A program made the position numbers and the translations under genes. A DNA stretch of 64,000 nucleotides from Corynebacterium freneyi. GTDB taxonomy: Bacteria; Actinomycetota; Actinomycetes; Mycobacteriales; Mycobacteriaceae. The notes under the pieces are model-generated. The model was not told the DNA's origin. It saw only the letters and a program-made list of their open reading frames with translations, and did no database searches. Location: contig NZ_CP047357.1 in the NCBI RefSeq assembly GCF_030408835.1, forward strand, positions 496,001 to 560,000, read 5' to 3'. Numbering within the stretch: the first letter of the stretch is position 1; each line of letters begins with the position of its first letter. Below, in pieces: positions 17,758 through 27,427 of the stretch.

Positions 17758-19167
17758 GTGACCAAGAGGATCGTGATCATCGGCGGTGGCCCCGCCGGCT
17801 ATGAGGCCGCGCTCGTCGGCGCCAAGTACGGTGCCGAGGTCACCGTGGTGGAAGACGCCGGAATGGGCGGTTCCTCCGTCCTGTACGACTGCGTCCCCTC
17901 CAAGGCGTTCATCGCCGCCACCGGCGTGCGCACCGACATGCGCCGCGCCGACGACATGGGTCTGCGCCCCGATTTCTCGTCCCGCAAGATCGATTTCACC
18001 GCCGTCAACGACCGCGTGCGCCACCTGGCGGAGTCGCAGTCGGAGGACGTCCGCGCGCAGATGGAGCGCGAGGGCATCCGCATGCTGCAGGGCCGCGGTC
18101 GCCTGGACGACTATGAGCCGGGCCGCATCACCCACTACGTCACCGTCGAGCTGCTCGAGGGCGGCGAGGAGACCATCGAGTGCGATCTGGTGCTCGTGGC
18201 CACCGGCGCTTCCCCGCGCATCCTGCCGGGCGCGCTGCCGGACGGCGAGCGGATTTTGACGTGGCGACAGGTCTACGACCTCGAGGAGATGCCGGAGCAC
18301 CTCGTCGTGGTCGGTTCCGGCGTCACCGGCGCGGAGTTCGTGTCCGCGTTCACCGAGCTCGGCGTGAAGGTGACCATGGTGGCCTCCCGCGACCGGATCC
18401 TGCCGCACGAGGACGCCGACGCGGCCGACGCGCTGGAGGAGGTGCTGCTCGAGCGCGGCGTCGACGTGGTGAAGAACGCCCGTTGCGACCTGGTCGAGCG
18501 CACCGACGACGGCGGCGTCCGCGTGGTCACCTCCGACGGCCGGGAGGTCATCGGATCCCACGCCCTGATCACCGTCGGTTCCATTCCGAACACCTCCGAC
18601 CTGGGCTTGGAGGCCGTGGGCGTGGACATGACCCAGTCGGGCCACATCAAGGTCGACCGGGTCTCCCGCACCTCCGTGCCGGGCATCTACGCCGCCGGCG
18701 ACTGCACCGACCTGTTCCCGCTGGCGTCGGTTGCGGCCATGCAGGGCCGCATCGCCATGTACCACGCGTTGGGCGAGGGGGTGTCGCCGATCCGCCTGCG
18801 CACCGTGGCCTCGGCCGTGTTCACCCGCCCGGAAATCGCCACCGTCGGCGTTTCCCAGGCGCAGATCGAGTCGGGCGAGGTCTCCGCCCGCGTCGAGGTG
18901 TTCCCGCTGGCCGGCAACCCGCGCGCGAAGATGCGTTCGCTGCGCCGCGGCTTCGTCAAGCTGTTCTGCCGCAAGAACTCCGGCATGATCATCGGCGGCG
19001 TCGTCGTCGCGCCGACGGCCTCTGAGCTCATCCTGCCCATCGCGGTGTGCGTGTCCAACCAGCTCACCGTCGCCGACCTGGCCAGCTCCTTCTCGGTGTA
19101 CCCGTCGCTGTCGGGCTCCATCACCGAGGCCGCGCGCCAGCTCATGGCGCACGACGACCTGGACTAG
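17758..19167 (+). CDS. lpdA: NAD(P)H-quinone reductase LpdA-like (flavoprotein disulfide reductase family)
   Basis: 469 aa from GTG at 17758 with GGAGGA upstream and a -10 TACACT at 17718-17723. The FAD fold starts IVIIGGGPAGYEAA, an NAD(P) fold VVVGSGVTGAEF follows, and the FAD C-terminal motif is IYAAGDCTD. The usual redox pair CxxxxC is broken: the sequence is GMGGSSVLYDCVPSKAF, with Ser at 40 and only Cys45. The C-terminal His-Glu dyad of true lipoamide dehydrogenases is also not seen. This is the pattern of mycobacterial LpdA (Rv3303c), known to reduce quinones instead of lipoamide, so a quinone reductase role in redox protection is the best call. Confidence 0.9.
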   Translation: MTKRIVIIGGGPAGYEAALVGAKYGAEVTVVEDAGMGGSSVLYDCVPSKAFIAATGVRTDMRRADDMGLRPDFSSRKIDFTAVNDRVRHLAESQSEDVRAQMEREGIRMLQGRGRLDDYEPGRITHYVTVELLEGGEETIECDLVLVATGASPRILPGALPDGERILTWRQVYDLEEMPEHLVVVGSGVTGAEFVSAFTELGVKVTMVASRDRILPHEDADAADALEEVLLERGVDVVKNARCDLVERTDDGGVRVVTSDGREVIGSHALITVGSIPNTSDLGLEAVGVDMTQSGHIKVDRVSRTSVPGIYAAGDCTDLFPLASVAAMQGRIAMYHALGEGVSPIRLRTVASAVFTRPEIATVGVSQAQIESGEVSARVEVFPLAGNPRAKMRSLRRGFVKLFCRKNSGMIIGGVVVAPTASELILPIAVCVSNQLTVADLASSFSVYPSLSGSITEAARQLMAHDDLD

Positions 19168-19212
19168 GACCTCGCGCCTTCGGCCCGCGTACGGGCCCCG
19201 TGGGGAAACGAC

Positions 19213-19243
19213 GAAAGCCGCCCGGTTGAACCGGGCGGCTTCG
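19213..19243. terminator. Terminator after lpdA
   Basis: AAGCCGCCCGGTT (19215-19227) pairs with AACCGGGCGGCTT (19229-19241). It is a short-loop hairpin between lpdA and the convergent mycoredoxin gene. Confidence 0.85.
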
Positions 19244-19330
19244 TTCATTGTGGTCGCCGCACGCCTCGATGTCGTTGCGGGGACCTCGACGTGGTTGCCG
19301 CGGCCTCGAAAGGTGCCGGGGGGAGTGAAC

Positions 19331-19621
19331 CTACTTCGCCGTCAGCTCGGCGTACTTGGCCTCCACGGCGGAGACGTCCGGGTTGGTGGCGTGAGTGCCG
19401 TCGGAGTACAGCACGGTGGGCACGACGCGGTTGCCGTCGTTGACCGACTCGACCCACGACGACAAATCCTCGTGCTTCTCCACGTCCCACGCCTCGAACG
19501 GCACGCCGCGCTCCTTCAGGCCGACGATCAGCGCCTGACAAAACGGGCACCAGCTGGTGGCGTAGATGGTCACGGCTTCGGTGGTCTTCGGCAGGGGCGT
19601 CTTTTCGTTGCTCATGTTCAT
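19331..19621 (-). CDS. mrx1: Mycoredoxin (glutaredoxin-like, CPFC active site)
   Basis: 96 aa (or 94 from the second ATG at 19615). Thioredoxin-fold protein with the active site WCPFC (Cys25, Cys28) after VTIYATS, and the cis-proline motif RVVPTVLYSDG. Mycoredoxins reduce mixed disulfides of mycothiol and proteins in actinobacteria. The length and the NPD segment near the C-terminus fit the family. It is followed on the same strand by nothing obvious; the stop lies about 90 nt from the lpdA terminator. Confidence 0.9.
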   Translation of the reverse strand: MNMSNEKTPLPKTTEAVTIYATSWCPFCQALIVGLKERGVPFEAWDVEKHEDLSSWVESVNDGNRVVPTVLYSDGTHATNPDVSAVEAKYAELTAK

Positions 19622-19748
19622 GTCAACGCCGGCCGCGGTGGCGATTGTTCCGTTCGGTGGCGTGAGGTGGCGAACATCACTGTCCGCGCGGGCCCGCAGT
19701 GTCGTGTGTCTCCTTGGCGACGCGGTGCCCGCGCTACTCGGAGGCCGC

Positions 19749-20318
19749 TCAGAAATCGTCGTCGGAACGTGGCCGCCACGTGGTGAAGCGAAAACGCGGG
19801 CCGTTCGACGACACGGTCCATTCGCCTTTTCGCACCGGCGTCCACCCGAGCAGCTCGGGTGCCCGCACCGGGGTGTCGATCTCGTAGACGCCGTCGACCT
19901 CGGTGACCTCGCACTCGTCGGCGAGGCGCAGGGCGTCGCGGTAGACGCGGCCCCCGCCGATGATCCACGCCACGGGCACGTCGCCGAGCAGATCCAGGGC
20001 GGCGTCGAGCGAGTGGGCCAACTCCGCGCCGGGGACGTCCTCCGGCGTCAGCGACCGCGACAGCACCACGTTGCGGCGGCCCGGCAGCGGACGGAACCGC
20101 TCCGGCAGCGAATCCCACGTGCGGCGGCCCATGATCACCGGCGCGCCCATCGTCGTGGCCTTGAAATGCGCCAGATCCTCCGGGATGTGCCACGGCATCG
20201 TCGCCCCGTCGCCGATCACGCCGTCGGAGGTCTGCGCCCACATCATGCGGATGGACGCCGGGCGGCCGGGACGCCGGCCGTCGTCAAGCGAATCCCGCTC
20301 CGTGCCGAACTCGGACAT
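19749..20318 (-). CDS. folA: Dihydrofolate reductase
   Basis: 189 aa. It reduces dihydrofolate to tetrahydrofolate with NADPH. The family start region is MMWAQTSDGVIGDGATMPWH, then LAHFKATTMGAPVIMGRRTW and VAWIIGGGRVYRDAL. ATG at 20318 overlaps the thyA stop (TGATG), so translation is coupled and the protein carries about 26 extra N-terminal residues. If an internal start is used (M27 or M28) the protein would be the standard length. The thyA-folA order is typical, since thymidylate synthase makes the dihydrofolate this enzyme recycles. Confidence 0.95.
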   Translation of the reverse strand: MSEFGTERDSLDDGRRPGRPASIRMMWAQTSDGVIGDGATMPWHIPEDLAHFKATTMGAPVIMGRRTWDSLPERFRPLPGRRNVVLSRSLTPEDVPGAELAHSLDAALDLLGDVPVAWIIGGGRVYRDALRLADECEVTEVDGVYEIDTPVRAPELLGWTPVRKGEWTVSSNGPRFRFTTWRPRSDDDF

Positions 20319-21145
20319 CAGACCGACACCTTGCCCCGGATCGGCGGATGCGGGTCGTAGCCGACCACCTCGACGTCGTCGAAGTCGTAGTCGAACAGCG
20401 ACTCCGCCTTGCGCAGCTTCAGGGTCGGATAGGGGCGCGCGTCGCGGGACACCTGCAGCTCGCACTGCTCGACGTGGTTGTCGTAGATGTGGCAATCGCC
20501 GCCGGTCCAGATGAACTCGCCGACCTCCAGGCCCGCCTGCTGGGCGAACATGTGCGTCAGCAGCGCATAGGACGCGATGTTGAACGGCACGCCCAGGAAC
20601 ATGTCCGCGCTGCGCTGGTACAGCTGGCAGCTCAACTTGCCGCCGGCGACGTAGAACTGGAACAGCAGGTGGCACGGCGGCAGCGCCATGTTCTCCAGCT
20701 CGCCGACGTTCCACGCCGACACGATGTTGCGGCGGGAATTCGGGTCAGTCTTCAGCGTCTCCAGCGCGCGGGAAATCTGGTCGACGTGCCGGCCGTCCGG
20801 CGTCGGCCACGACCGCCACTGCACCCCGTACACGGGGCCCAGGTCGCCGTCGTCGCCGGCCCACTCGTCCCAGATGGTCACGCCGCGATCCTGCAGCCAC
20901 TTGACGTTGGAATCGCCCCGCAGGAACCACAGCAACTCGTAGATGATCGACTTGAGGTGGACCTTCTTCGTCGTCAGCAGGGGGAAGCCCTCGGACAGGT
21001 CGTAGCGGATCTGCCGGGCGAACAGCGACCGCGTGCCGGTGCCCGTGCGGTCGGCCTTCGGGGTGCCGTCGGCGAGGATCTCGCGGAGGAGATCCTCGTA
21101 CGGGGTCTTCACGGACTGGTCGGACGGGGACGTGATCGCGCTCAT
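20318..21145 (-). CDS. thyA: Thymidylate synthase
   Basis: 275 aa. It methylates dUMP to dTMP using methylene-tetrahydrofolate. The nucleophile is Cys158 in [21 protein letters not shown] binds phosphate, and the family's C-terminus RGKVSV is intact. A minus-strand -10 TACCCT (21153-21158) ends exactly 7 nt before the ATG, indicating a leaderless transcript. It forms an operon with folA. Confidence 0.98.
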   Translation of the reverse strand: MSAITSPSDQSVKTPYEDLLREILADGTPKADRTGTGTRSLFARQIRYDLSEGFPLLTTKKVHLKSIIYELLWFLRGDSNVKWLQDRGVTIWDEWAGDDGDLGPVYGVQWRSWPTPDGRHVDQISRALETLKTDPNSRRNIVSAWNVGELENMALPPCHLLFQFYVAGGKLSCQLYQRSADMFLGVPFNIASYALLTHMFAQQAGLEVGEFIWTGGDCHIYDNHVEQCELQVSRDARPYPTLKLRKAESLFDYDFDDVEVVGYDPHPPIRGKVSV

Positions 21146-21200
21146 GCGGCCAAGGGTACCGGCCCGCCGAAAGCGGGTCAGCGGGGCGGTAGGAGGGCGG

Positions 21201-21959
21201 CTAGAAGTCGCCGTGCTCCTTCTTGTACTCGGCGACGGCGGCGAGGATGTCGTCCGCGATTTCCGGGCGGCAGAAGAGCATGTCCGGCATGAAGGTGTCG
21301 ACCTGGTTGTACACCGGCTCCGAACCGTCGAGGCGGGACACGTGCAGGCCGGCGGACTTGCACACGCCGACCGGGGCGGCGGAGTCCCACTCGTACTGGC
21401 CCCCGGCGTGGATGTAGGCGTCGACGTCGCCGAGCAGCACGTGCATGGCCTTGGCGCCGGCGGACCCCATGTGGACCAGCTCGCGGTCGAGCTTGTCGGC
21501 GACGAATGCGGCGACGGCCGGCGGGCGGGTGCGGGAGACCACGATCTTGCCGGACATCGGGCCGGTGACGGCCTTGACTTCGCCGGTGTGGAAGACCTGG
21601 CCGAGGTCCGGCAGGCCGACGGCGGCGTGGACGGGCTTGCCGTCTTCGATGAGCGCGATGTGCACGGCCCAGTCCTGCCGGCCGCCGGCGAATTCGCGGG
21701 TGCCGTCGAGCGGGTCGATGATCCAGACGCGGGAGTTGTCGAGGCGATCGCGGTTGTCGGCGGCCTCTTCGGACAGGACGGCGTCGTCGGGGCGGTGCTG
21801 CTGGAGAACGCGGGCGATCCATTCCTGCGACAGGGCGTCGCCGGCGTCGCCGAGGACGCGGCCGCGCAGCAGTCCGACGTTGCGGACGCCCTTGAGGATT
21901 TCGCCCGTGCCCAGGGCCAGTCGGAGGGTCAGGATGTCGTCGTCGACGTAGGCAGACAT
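21201..21959 (-). CDS. cysQ: 3'(2'),5'-bisphosphate nucleotidase, CysQ family
   Basis: 252 aa. The inositol-monophosphatase fold is shown by [12 protein letters not shown] (residues 79-90), EE about 64-65 and WDSAAPVGV near the C-terminus; these Asp/Glu residues bind the catalytic Mg2+ ions. CysQ removes 3'-phosphoadenosine 5'-phosphate formed in sulfate assimilation; members may also act on inositol phosphate or fructose bisphosphate. ATG at 21959 is chosen because a -10 TATGAT (21967-21972, minus strand) lies 7 nt upstream. It is divergent from yccF, whose -10 has the same spacing. Confidence 0.92.
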   Translation of the reverse strand: MSAYVDDDILTLRLALGTGEILKGVRNVGLLRGRVLGDAGDALSQEWIARVLQQHRPDDAVLSEEAADNRDRLDNSRVWIIDPLDGTREFAGGRQDWAVHIALIEDGKPVHAAVGLPDLGQVFHTGEVKAVTGPMSGKIVVSRTRPPAVAAFVADKLDRELVHMGSAGAKAMHVLLGDVDAYIHAGGQYEWDSAAPVGVCKSAGLHVSRLDGSEPVYNQVDTFMPDMLFCRPEIADDILAAVAEYKKEHGDF

Positions 21960-22025
21960 GTCTCCGATCATAGGGCGTGCTCGACCACCGCGCCCGGCGT
22001 GGTCCGCGCGAATATCCTCGGTGGC

Positions 22026-22430
22026 ATGAAACTCGTGTTGAACCTGATCTGGCTCCTCTTCGGCGGCATCTGGTTGGCCCTCGGCTACGTCGTGGCGGGC
22101 ATCGTGGCGTGCATCTTCATCGTCACCATTCCGGCGGGCGTGGCGTCGTTCCGCATGGCCTCGTACGCGTTGTGGCCCTTCGGTCGCGTCGTGGTGGACA
22201 AGCGGGGCGGCTCGGCGGGGCTGAGCGCGGTCATGAACGTCGTGTGGTTCGTCGTGGCGGGCATGTGGTTGGCCATCGGGCACATCACCACGGCCGCGGC
22301 GCAGGCGGTGACCATCGTCGGCCTTCCGCTGGCGATCGCGAACGTGAAGATGATCCCCGTCACCTGCTTCCCCTTCGGCAAGGAGATCGTCGACGCCGAT
22401 CGCGCCCGCGACGGTTTCTCCCCGTTCTGA
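22026..22430 (+). CDS. yccF: YccF domain inner membrane protein
   Basis: 134 aa. Two copies of the YccF (DUF307) unit: NLIWLLFGGIWLALGYVVAG with WPFGR, then NVVWFVVAGMWLAIGHI with FPFGKE. About four transmembrane helices. Function unknown; the family is widespread. A -10 TATCCT (22013-22018) ends 7 nt before the ATG, so the mRNA is probably leaderless. Confidence 0.93.
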   Translation: MKLVLNLIWLLFGGIWLALGYVVAGIVACIFIVTIPAGVASFRMASYALWPFGRVVVDKRGGSAGLSAVMNVVWFVVAGMWLAIGHITTAAAQAVTIVGLPLAIANVKMIPVTCFPFGKEIVDADRARDGFSPF

Positions 22431-22481
22431 TCCGGCGCGTGCGGCGGGGGTGGCGCCGGGGTTCGCCATTGCCCGATGGGG

Positions 22482-22498
22482 TTAACGGCCGTTACCCT
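22482..22498 (+). promoter_or_regulatory. Promoter -10 overlapped by palindrome TAACGGCCGTTA
   Basis: A perfect 12-bp palindrome (22483-22494) overlaps a -10-like TACCCT (22493-22498) upstream of the LpqH-like lipoprotein gene, leaving about 135 nt of leader. The GTTAAC...GTTAC half-sites recur before other envelope genes here (30133, 37547, 37566 and 37747). Confidence 0.5.
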
Positions 22499-22640
22499 GG
22501 GGTTGTTCGCGGAGTGAAACGTGTTCCGCACGAAGGCTTTTCGACGAGGGCGTCCGCCCGACCGGTCCCACATCGATAGTCGACGACGAACGAAACCACC
22601 GCCGACGAAGAACGACGACGAAGAACCGCGAGGTACGACC

Positions 22641-23186
22641 ATGAAGCTGCGCAACCGCACCGCCGCCCTGCTGGCCATCCCGGCCCTGACCCTGGCCCTG
22701 GCCGCCTGCTCCGACGACGACGCCACCGTCGTCACCGACGCCCCGGAGGCCACCAAGCTCTCCGAAGCCGTGTCGGGCGACGACACCGGCGCCACGACCA
22801 CCACCGACGGCAACGCCACCACCACGACCACCGAAGCCCCGATCGGCCAGAGCGCCGCCGTCGTCCAGGTCGCCGGCGCCGACGTCGACGGTGACTTCAC
22901 GCCGGTGCGCTGCACCCTCGACGGCGACGAGCTCGACATCGAGATCGGCGGCGACGATGACGGTGCCGGCCACGTCGACATCGACATCAAGGACCCGAAC
23001 GGCACCCCCGTCCTGGACTCCCTGGACATCGACTCGGCGAACATCGACATCGAAATCGACGACGACAACGCCGACAACGCCGTGGTCAACCGCGACGGCG
23101 ACACCTGGACCATCACCGGCACCGGCAAGTACGACGACGAGGACCGCACCGACGAAGTCCGCGTCGAGGTCGTCTGCCCGGTCTAA
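22641..23186 (+). CDS. LpqH-like (19-kDa antigen family) lipoprotein
   Basis: 181 aa; the ATG is preceded by GAGGT. The signal peptide ends in the lipobox LALAAC (Cys23). A Thr/Asp-rich linker leads to a domain of about 110 residues with two cysteines (VRCTLDGDELDIEIGG and VEVVCPV), as in mycobacterial LpqH. The domain is unusually acidic, with runs such as IDIEIDDDNADN. It is lipid-anchored on the outer face of the membrane. The role is unknown; LpqH proteins are surface antigens. Confidence 0.85.
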   Translation: MKLRNRTAALLAIPALTLALAACSDDDATVVTDAPEATKLSEAVSGDDTGATTTTDGNATTTTTEAPIGQSAAVVQVAGADVDGDFTPVRCTLDGDELDIEIGGDDDGAGHVDIDIKDPNGTPVLDSLDIDSANIDIEIDDDNADNAVVNRDGDTWTITGTGKYDDEDRTDEVRVEVVCPV

Positions 23187-23220
23187 ACCACGCCGAACCC
23201 GGCATCGGGTGCACGCGAAA

Positions 23221-23251
23221 ACGCCCGCCCCCACACCCGGGGGGCGGGCGT
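23221..23251. terminator. Terminator between the lipoprotein gene and pgi
   Basis: ACGCCCGCCCCC (23221-23232) pairs with GGGGGCGGGCGT (23240-23251), loop ACACCCG. The right arm runs into the recurring motif GGGCGTCGTCAAGCA (23246-23260). Confidence 0.85.
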
Positions 23252-23268
23252 CGTCAAGCAGTAAAGCC

Positions 23269-24903
23269 CTACTTGTGCGCGCGGTACCAGGCCAGCAGCG
23301 CGTCGGTGGAGGCGTCGCCCGAATCCGGCTCCGCCTCGCCCGTCACGGCCGGCAGCAGGTCGCCGGCCTGCTTCTTGCCCAGCTCGACGCCCCACTGGTC
23401 GAAGGAATTGATGTCCCAGATGACGCCCTGCACGAAAGTGATGTGCTCGTAGAGGGCGATCAGCGCGCCGACCGCGGCCGGCGTGAGCTCCTCGGCCAGG
23501 ATCGTCGTCGACGGACGGTTGCCCGGCATGACCTTGTGGGGGATGAGCTCCTCGGGCACGCCCTCGGCGGCCAGCTCCTCCTCGTCCTTGCCGAACGCCA
23601 GCACCTTCGACTGGGCGAAGAAGTTCGACATCAGCAGATCGTGCATCGAACCCGTGCCGTCGGCCGTCGGCAGATCCTGGCGGGGGCGGGCGAAACCGAT
23701 GAAGTCCGCCGGCACCAGGCGAGTTCCCTGGTGCAGCAGCTGGTAGAAGGCGTGCTGGCCGTTGGTGCCCGGCTCACCCCAGTAGATCGTTCCGGTCTCG
23801 CAGTTGACCCACTCGCCGTCGCGGCGCACCGACTTGCCGTTGGACTCCATGGTCAACTGCTGCAGGTACGCCGGGAACCGCGACAGGTCCTCCGAGTAGG
23901 GCAGCACCACGTGGGAGTCGGCGCCCAGGAACTCGCCGTACCAGAGGTCCAGCAGGCCCATGAGGACCGGCACGTTGCGCTCCAGCGGGGTGTCGAGGAA
24001 GTGTTCGTCCATGAGGCGGAAGCCCTCGAGGAAGCGCATGAAGTCCATGGGGCCGACGACGGCCATGATGGACAGGCCGATGGCCGAATCGACGGAGTAG
24101 CGGCCGCCGACCCAGTCCCAGAAGCCGAACATGTTGTCCGTGTCGATGCCGAACTCGGCGACCTTCTCGGCGTTGGTGGACACCGCGACGAAGTGCTTGG
24201 CCACCGCGGCCTCGTCGCCCAGCTTCTCGATGAGCCAGCGGCGGGCGGCGTGCGCGTTGGCCAGGGTCTCCTGGGTGGTGAACGTCTTCGAGGCCACGAT
24301 GAACAGGGTCGACTCCGGGTCGAGCTCGTCGAGCACGGCCTGCAGATCGGACGGGTCGACGTTGGAGACGAAACGGGCGTCGATGCCGGCGGTGGCGTAG
24401 GTGCGCAGCGCCTTGGTCACCATCGCCGGGCCCAGGTCGGAGCCGCCGATGCCGATGTTGACCACGGTCTTGATGGTGCGGCCGGTGTGGCCGAGCCAGT
24501 CGCCGGAGCGCAGGGCGCGGGTGAAGTCGCGCATCCGGCCCAGTACGTCGTGCACGTCGGCGGCGACGTCCTGGCCGTCGACTTCCAGGTCTTCGTCGAC
24601 GGGCAGGCGCAGGGCGGTGTGCAGCACCGCGCGGTCCTCGGTGTTGTTGATGTGCTCGCCGGCGAACATCCGGGTGCGGGCGCCCTCCACGTCGGCGGCG
24701 CGGGCGACGTCGACGAGGGCGGCCAGGGCTTCGTCGTCGATGAAGTTCTTGGACAGGTCGACGCGCAGCCCCGCGGCATCGAAGGTCAGCTTCTGCGCCC
24801 GGTCCGGATCCTCTGCGAACATTCCGCGCAGATCCCGCTCGATGATGCGGTTCTGCTGTGCCTCGAGCGCCTCCCACTGGGGGGTGGTGGTGATGTCCGT
24901 CAT
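23269..24903 (-). CDS. pgi: Glucose-6-phosphate isomerase
   Basis: 544 aa. It interconverts glucose 6-phosphate and fructose 6-phosphate in glycolysis. Both PGI signatures are visible: [15 protein letters not shown] and [21 protein letters not shown], plus [11 protein letters not shown] for phosphate binding and SKTFTTQET. Full length. The promoter has a -10 TAGGCT (24946-24951, minus strand) and a proper ribosome binding site (AAGGAG), so this transcript has a leader, unlike many neighbours. Confidence 0.98.
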   Translation of the reverse strand: MTDITTTPQWEALEAQQNRIIERDLRGMFAEDPDRAQKLTFDAAGLRVDLSKNFIDDEALAALVDVARAADVEGARTRMFAGEHINNTEDRAVLHTALRLPVDEDLEVDGQDVAADVHDVLGRMRDFTRALRSGDWLGHTGRTIKTVVNIGIGGSDLGPAMVTKALRTYATAGIDARFVSNVDPSDLQAVLDELDPESTLFIVASKTFTTQETLANAHAARRWLIEKLGDEAAVAKHFVAVSTNAEKVAEFGIDTDNMFGFWDWVGGRYSVDSAIGLSIMAVVGPMDFMRFLEGFRLMDEHFLDTPLERNVPVLMGLLDLWYGEFLGADSHVVLPYSEDLSRFPAYLQQLTMESNGKSVRRDGEWVNCETGTIYWGEPGTNGQHAFYQLLHQGTRLVPADFIGFARPRQDLPTADGTGSMHDLLMSNFFAQSKVLAFGKDEEELAAEGVPEELIPHKVMPGNRPSTTILAEELTPAAVGALIALYEHITFVQGVIWDINSFDQWGVELGKKQAGDLLPAVTGEAEPDSGDASTDALLAWYRAHK

Positions 24904-25014
24904 GGGTTTCTCCAGCTCCTTCGATGTGGCAATCGGACCGCCACCAGCCTAGTTGCGGTTGGTGCGGCGTGCGGGGTGAGGAACGCTCACCCGGGGGTCG
25001 TCGCGTGACGACGA

Positions 25015-25043
25015 GCGCCCCGCCTCATGGTGAGGCGGGGCGC
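25015..25043. terminator. Terminator after the Ig-repeat gene pair
   Basis: GCGCCCCGCCTCA pairs perfectly with TGAGGCGGGGCGC (13 bp, loop TGG), just downstream of the stop at 25075. Confidence 0.88.
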
Positions 25044-25074
25044 GTCGGGTGCTGCGGGGTTGCGCTGCGGGGTG

Positions 25075-27366
25075 CTAGATGGCGTGCAGACCGAAGATCG
25101 ACATCAGGAACGTGCCGATGATCCCGAGGCTGCCCAGGAAACCGATGACCGAGGCGAGGAAACCGCCGGAGCTGGAGCCGGAGGAGCCCCAGGAGCCGGA
25201 GCCGTCGCCCGGGTTCGGGGACGGGTTGTCGCCCGGCTCGTCGCCGGGGTTGTCGCCGGGCTCGTCGCCGGGGTTGTCACCGGGCTCTTCGATGACCACG
25301 TCATGCTCGCGGACGTCGAGGGTGACCGGGTCGGACTCGGACGGTTCGAGCACCTCGGTGATGACGCCCTCCCCGTCCTTCTTCTCCTGGCCGTTGAACA
25401 CGGCGCGGATCTGGTGCTCGCCGCGCTCGGCGAAGCGGTGGTCGAAGACGGCCTGGCCGGTGGCGGGGTCGACCGGGGCGGTGCCCAGGAAGGTGTCGCC
25501 GTCGAAGAAGGACACGGTGGCGCCTTCCTCGATGGCGGAGTCGCCGGCGTCGACGGTGGCGATGAAGCGGATGAGGTCGCCGGTGAGGACCTCGGCCTCC
25601 ACGTCGACGTCGGGACGGGTGTAGGTCAGGTCGGTGGTGGTGTCCTGACCGGCGGGGGCGGCGACGGTGAGCACGGCGGCCTCGGATTCGGCGCGCGGGT
25701 AGACGCGTCCGTCGACTTCGCGCTTTTCGACGAGCGCGGTGATGCGCTTCGGGCCGGCGGCGTCGAAGGAGTGCTCGATGGTGGCGACGCCGTCGGCGCC
25801 GACTGTGGCGGTGCCGATGCGGATTCCATCGGCGCGGAAGATGACTTCGGTGCCCTCGGGGATGGACGGGGTGGCGGAGTACTTCGCGGTGATGGTGGTC
25901 CGGCGGCCGACGAGGACGCCGTCGTCTTCCAGCTCGACGGCGATGGAGGTGCGGGACACCGGGGCGACGTCGACGTCGGTGGTCGCTTCGGCGCCGGTCA
26001 GTTCCTGCGTGTCGGTCTCCATGTCGGAGACCACGGCGCGGAAGGTCAGGGTGGCCTTCTCGTCGGGGACGAAGACGGTGGTCGCGGCGACGCCGTCGAC
26101 GACGGTTGCGCGGCCGACTTCGGCGTCACCCTGGTGGAAGACGACCTCGACGCCCTCGGGCAGGGTCTTGCCGTCCTCGGCGCCGACGGAGGCGCGCAGC
26201 TCGACCGGGACCCGGCCATCGGCGGCGTCGTCGACCTTGACCGTGCCGGACAGGGACACGGTCGCCTGGACCTGTTCGCGCGGCGTCGGGGTGACCGTGA
26301 CGGAGGTGGTGTCCTCCGACGGGTTCGTCCGGCCCTGGACGCCCAGGTAGCGGGCGGTGGCCCGGTACGGCACCGGGTTGCGGTCGTCGAGCTCCGGGTA
26401 GGTGTGCGTGGTGGTGGCCGTGCCGTCGACGACGGCGACGGTGGCGCGCGGGGAGCCGTCGCCGAAGTCGAACTCGACCTCGCCTTCGGTGACCGGGGTG
26501 CCGTCGACGTGGGTGACGTTGGCGGTCAGGGTGGTCGGGCCGGAGCCGGTGACCACCTCGAGGTCGGTGGAGGTTTCGGCGAAGTTCGTCTCGGTGCCGC
26601 GGGCGACGACCTGCGTGGAGGTCAGGGTGCGGCCGGCGGCGGCCGCCGAGCAGTACACGGCGTCGGCGACGTTGGCGCGGGCAAGCATCGACATGGTGTT
26701 GTCGCGGTTGTCGCGGCTGGCCGGACCCGCGCCGGTGCCGGCGCCGCGCAGGCCGGTGACGATGGTCGCGCCGGCGGTGTCCGGCGCGGTGACGTCGAAG
26801 GCGATCTGCGGGAAACGCCACTGCTTGTGCCGGTCGACCTGAAGGCCGACGCGGGAGGTGAACGGCCCCCAGCTGTCGCTTTCGTTGCCGCCGTTGTTGA
26901 CGGAGTGGCCACCGTCCCAGATGCGGGCGAACTCGCCGTTGGCGTCGGGGGCGCCGGAGGCGTTGACGCGCTGGACGACCGGATTGTTGTTGAACCCGGT
27001 GCCCGCGCCGGAGATGCGCAGGTTGGAGATCGCGACGCCCTCGGGCAGCTTGACGTCGTACTTCATGCGGCCGGTGTCCTTGTCGCCGGTGGCCATCTGG
27101 CCCGGCTGGAGCTTCACCGTGAAGGTTTCGCCCGGGTGGACCTGCTGCGGGTACTCGACGGTGACGTTGTCGGGGGACAGGGTCAGGTAGGAACCGTTCG
27201 AGAAGGCGCCCCTGTGCTCGACGCACTCCTGGGCGATGCTCTTGGTTTCGGTGACGGGGGCGGCCAGGGCGTCATCGCCGCCCGGCAGGGTGATCAGCCC
27301 GACGGTCAGCGCCGTGATCGCGGCGGCCGCCAGCGGCAAGCGGAAAGTCTTGGTTTTCACTTCCAA
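25075..27366 (-). CDS. Secreted surface protein with Ig-like repeats and C-terminal hydrophobic segment
   Basis: 763 aa. A signal peptide (about residues 1-35) is followed by an N-terminal domain of about 220 residues bounded by two cysteines (AQECVEH and DAVYCSAA), then about four Ig-like repeats of 85-105 residues (each with a GTATxxHxY/F-type strand), a PGDEPGDN repeat linker and a final hydrophobic segment FLASVIGFLGSLGIIGTFLM. No LPxTG motif and no basic tail follow, so anchoring by a normal stop-transfer signal is doubtful; insertion into the outer mycolate layer is possible (inference). The N-terminal domain matches that of the upstream gene (VQRVNASGAPDANG here, VLQVNESGQPDSNG there). 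Probably co-transcribed, 61 nt apart. Likely an adhesin or envelope protein. Confidence 0.82.
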   Translation of the reverse strand: MEVKTKTFRLPLAAAAITALTVGLITLPGGDDALAAPVTETKSIAQECVEHRGAFSNGSYLTLSPDNVTVEYPQQVHPGETFTVKLQPGQMATGDKDTGRMKYDVKLPEGVAISNLRISGAGTGFNNNPVVQRVNASGAPDANGEFARIWDGGHSVNNGGNESDSWGPFTSRVGLQVDRHKQWRFPQIAFDVTAPDTAGATIVTGLRGAGTGAGPASRDNRDNTMSMLARANVADAVYCSAAAAGRTLTSTQVVARGTETNFAETSTDLEVVTGSGPTTLTANVTHVDGTPVTEGEVEFDFGDGSPRATVAVVDGTATTTHTYPELDDRNPVPYRATARYLGVQGRTNPSEDTTSVTVTPTPREQVQATVSLSGTVKVDDAADGRVPVELRASVGAEDGKTLPEGVEVVFHQGDAEVGRATVVDGVAATTVFVPDEKATLTFRAVVSDMETDTQELTGAEATTDVDVAPVSRTSIAVELEDDGVLVGRRTTITAKYSATPSIPEGTEVIFRADGIRIGTATVGADGVATIEHSFDAAGPKRITALVEKREVDGRVYPRAESEAAVLTVAAPAGQDTTTDLTYTRPDVDVEAEVLTGDLIRFIATVDAGDSAIEEGATVSFFDGDTFLGTAPVDPATGQAVFDHRFAERGEHQIRAVFNGQEKKDGEGVITEVLEPSESDPVTLDVREHDVVIEEPGDNPGDEPGDNPGDEPGDNPSPNPGDGSGSWGSSGSSSGGFLASVIGFLGSLGIIGTFLMSIFGLHAI

Positions 27367-27427
27367 TAGTCCTTGTCTAGGTGTGAACCGGGTCTGGGTG
27401 TGAACCGGGGTTTCGGGATGGGCCGGG

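Noticed and set aside
25200..25290. Short direct repeats considered as a CRISPR-like array
   Set aside because: They encode PGDEPGDN repeats in frame with no spacers. No CRISPR array or cas gene is present in the window.
25027..27369. 780-codon frame antisense to the Ig-repeat protein
   Set aside because: Its Gly/Asp/Val-rich repeats merely mirror the repeats of the real gene, which has a signal peptide and Ig domains.
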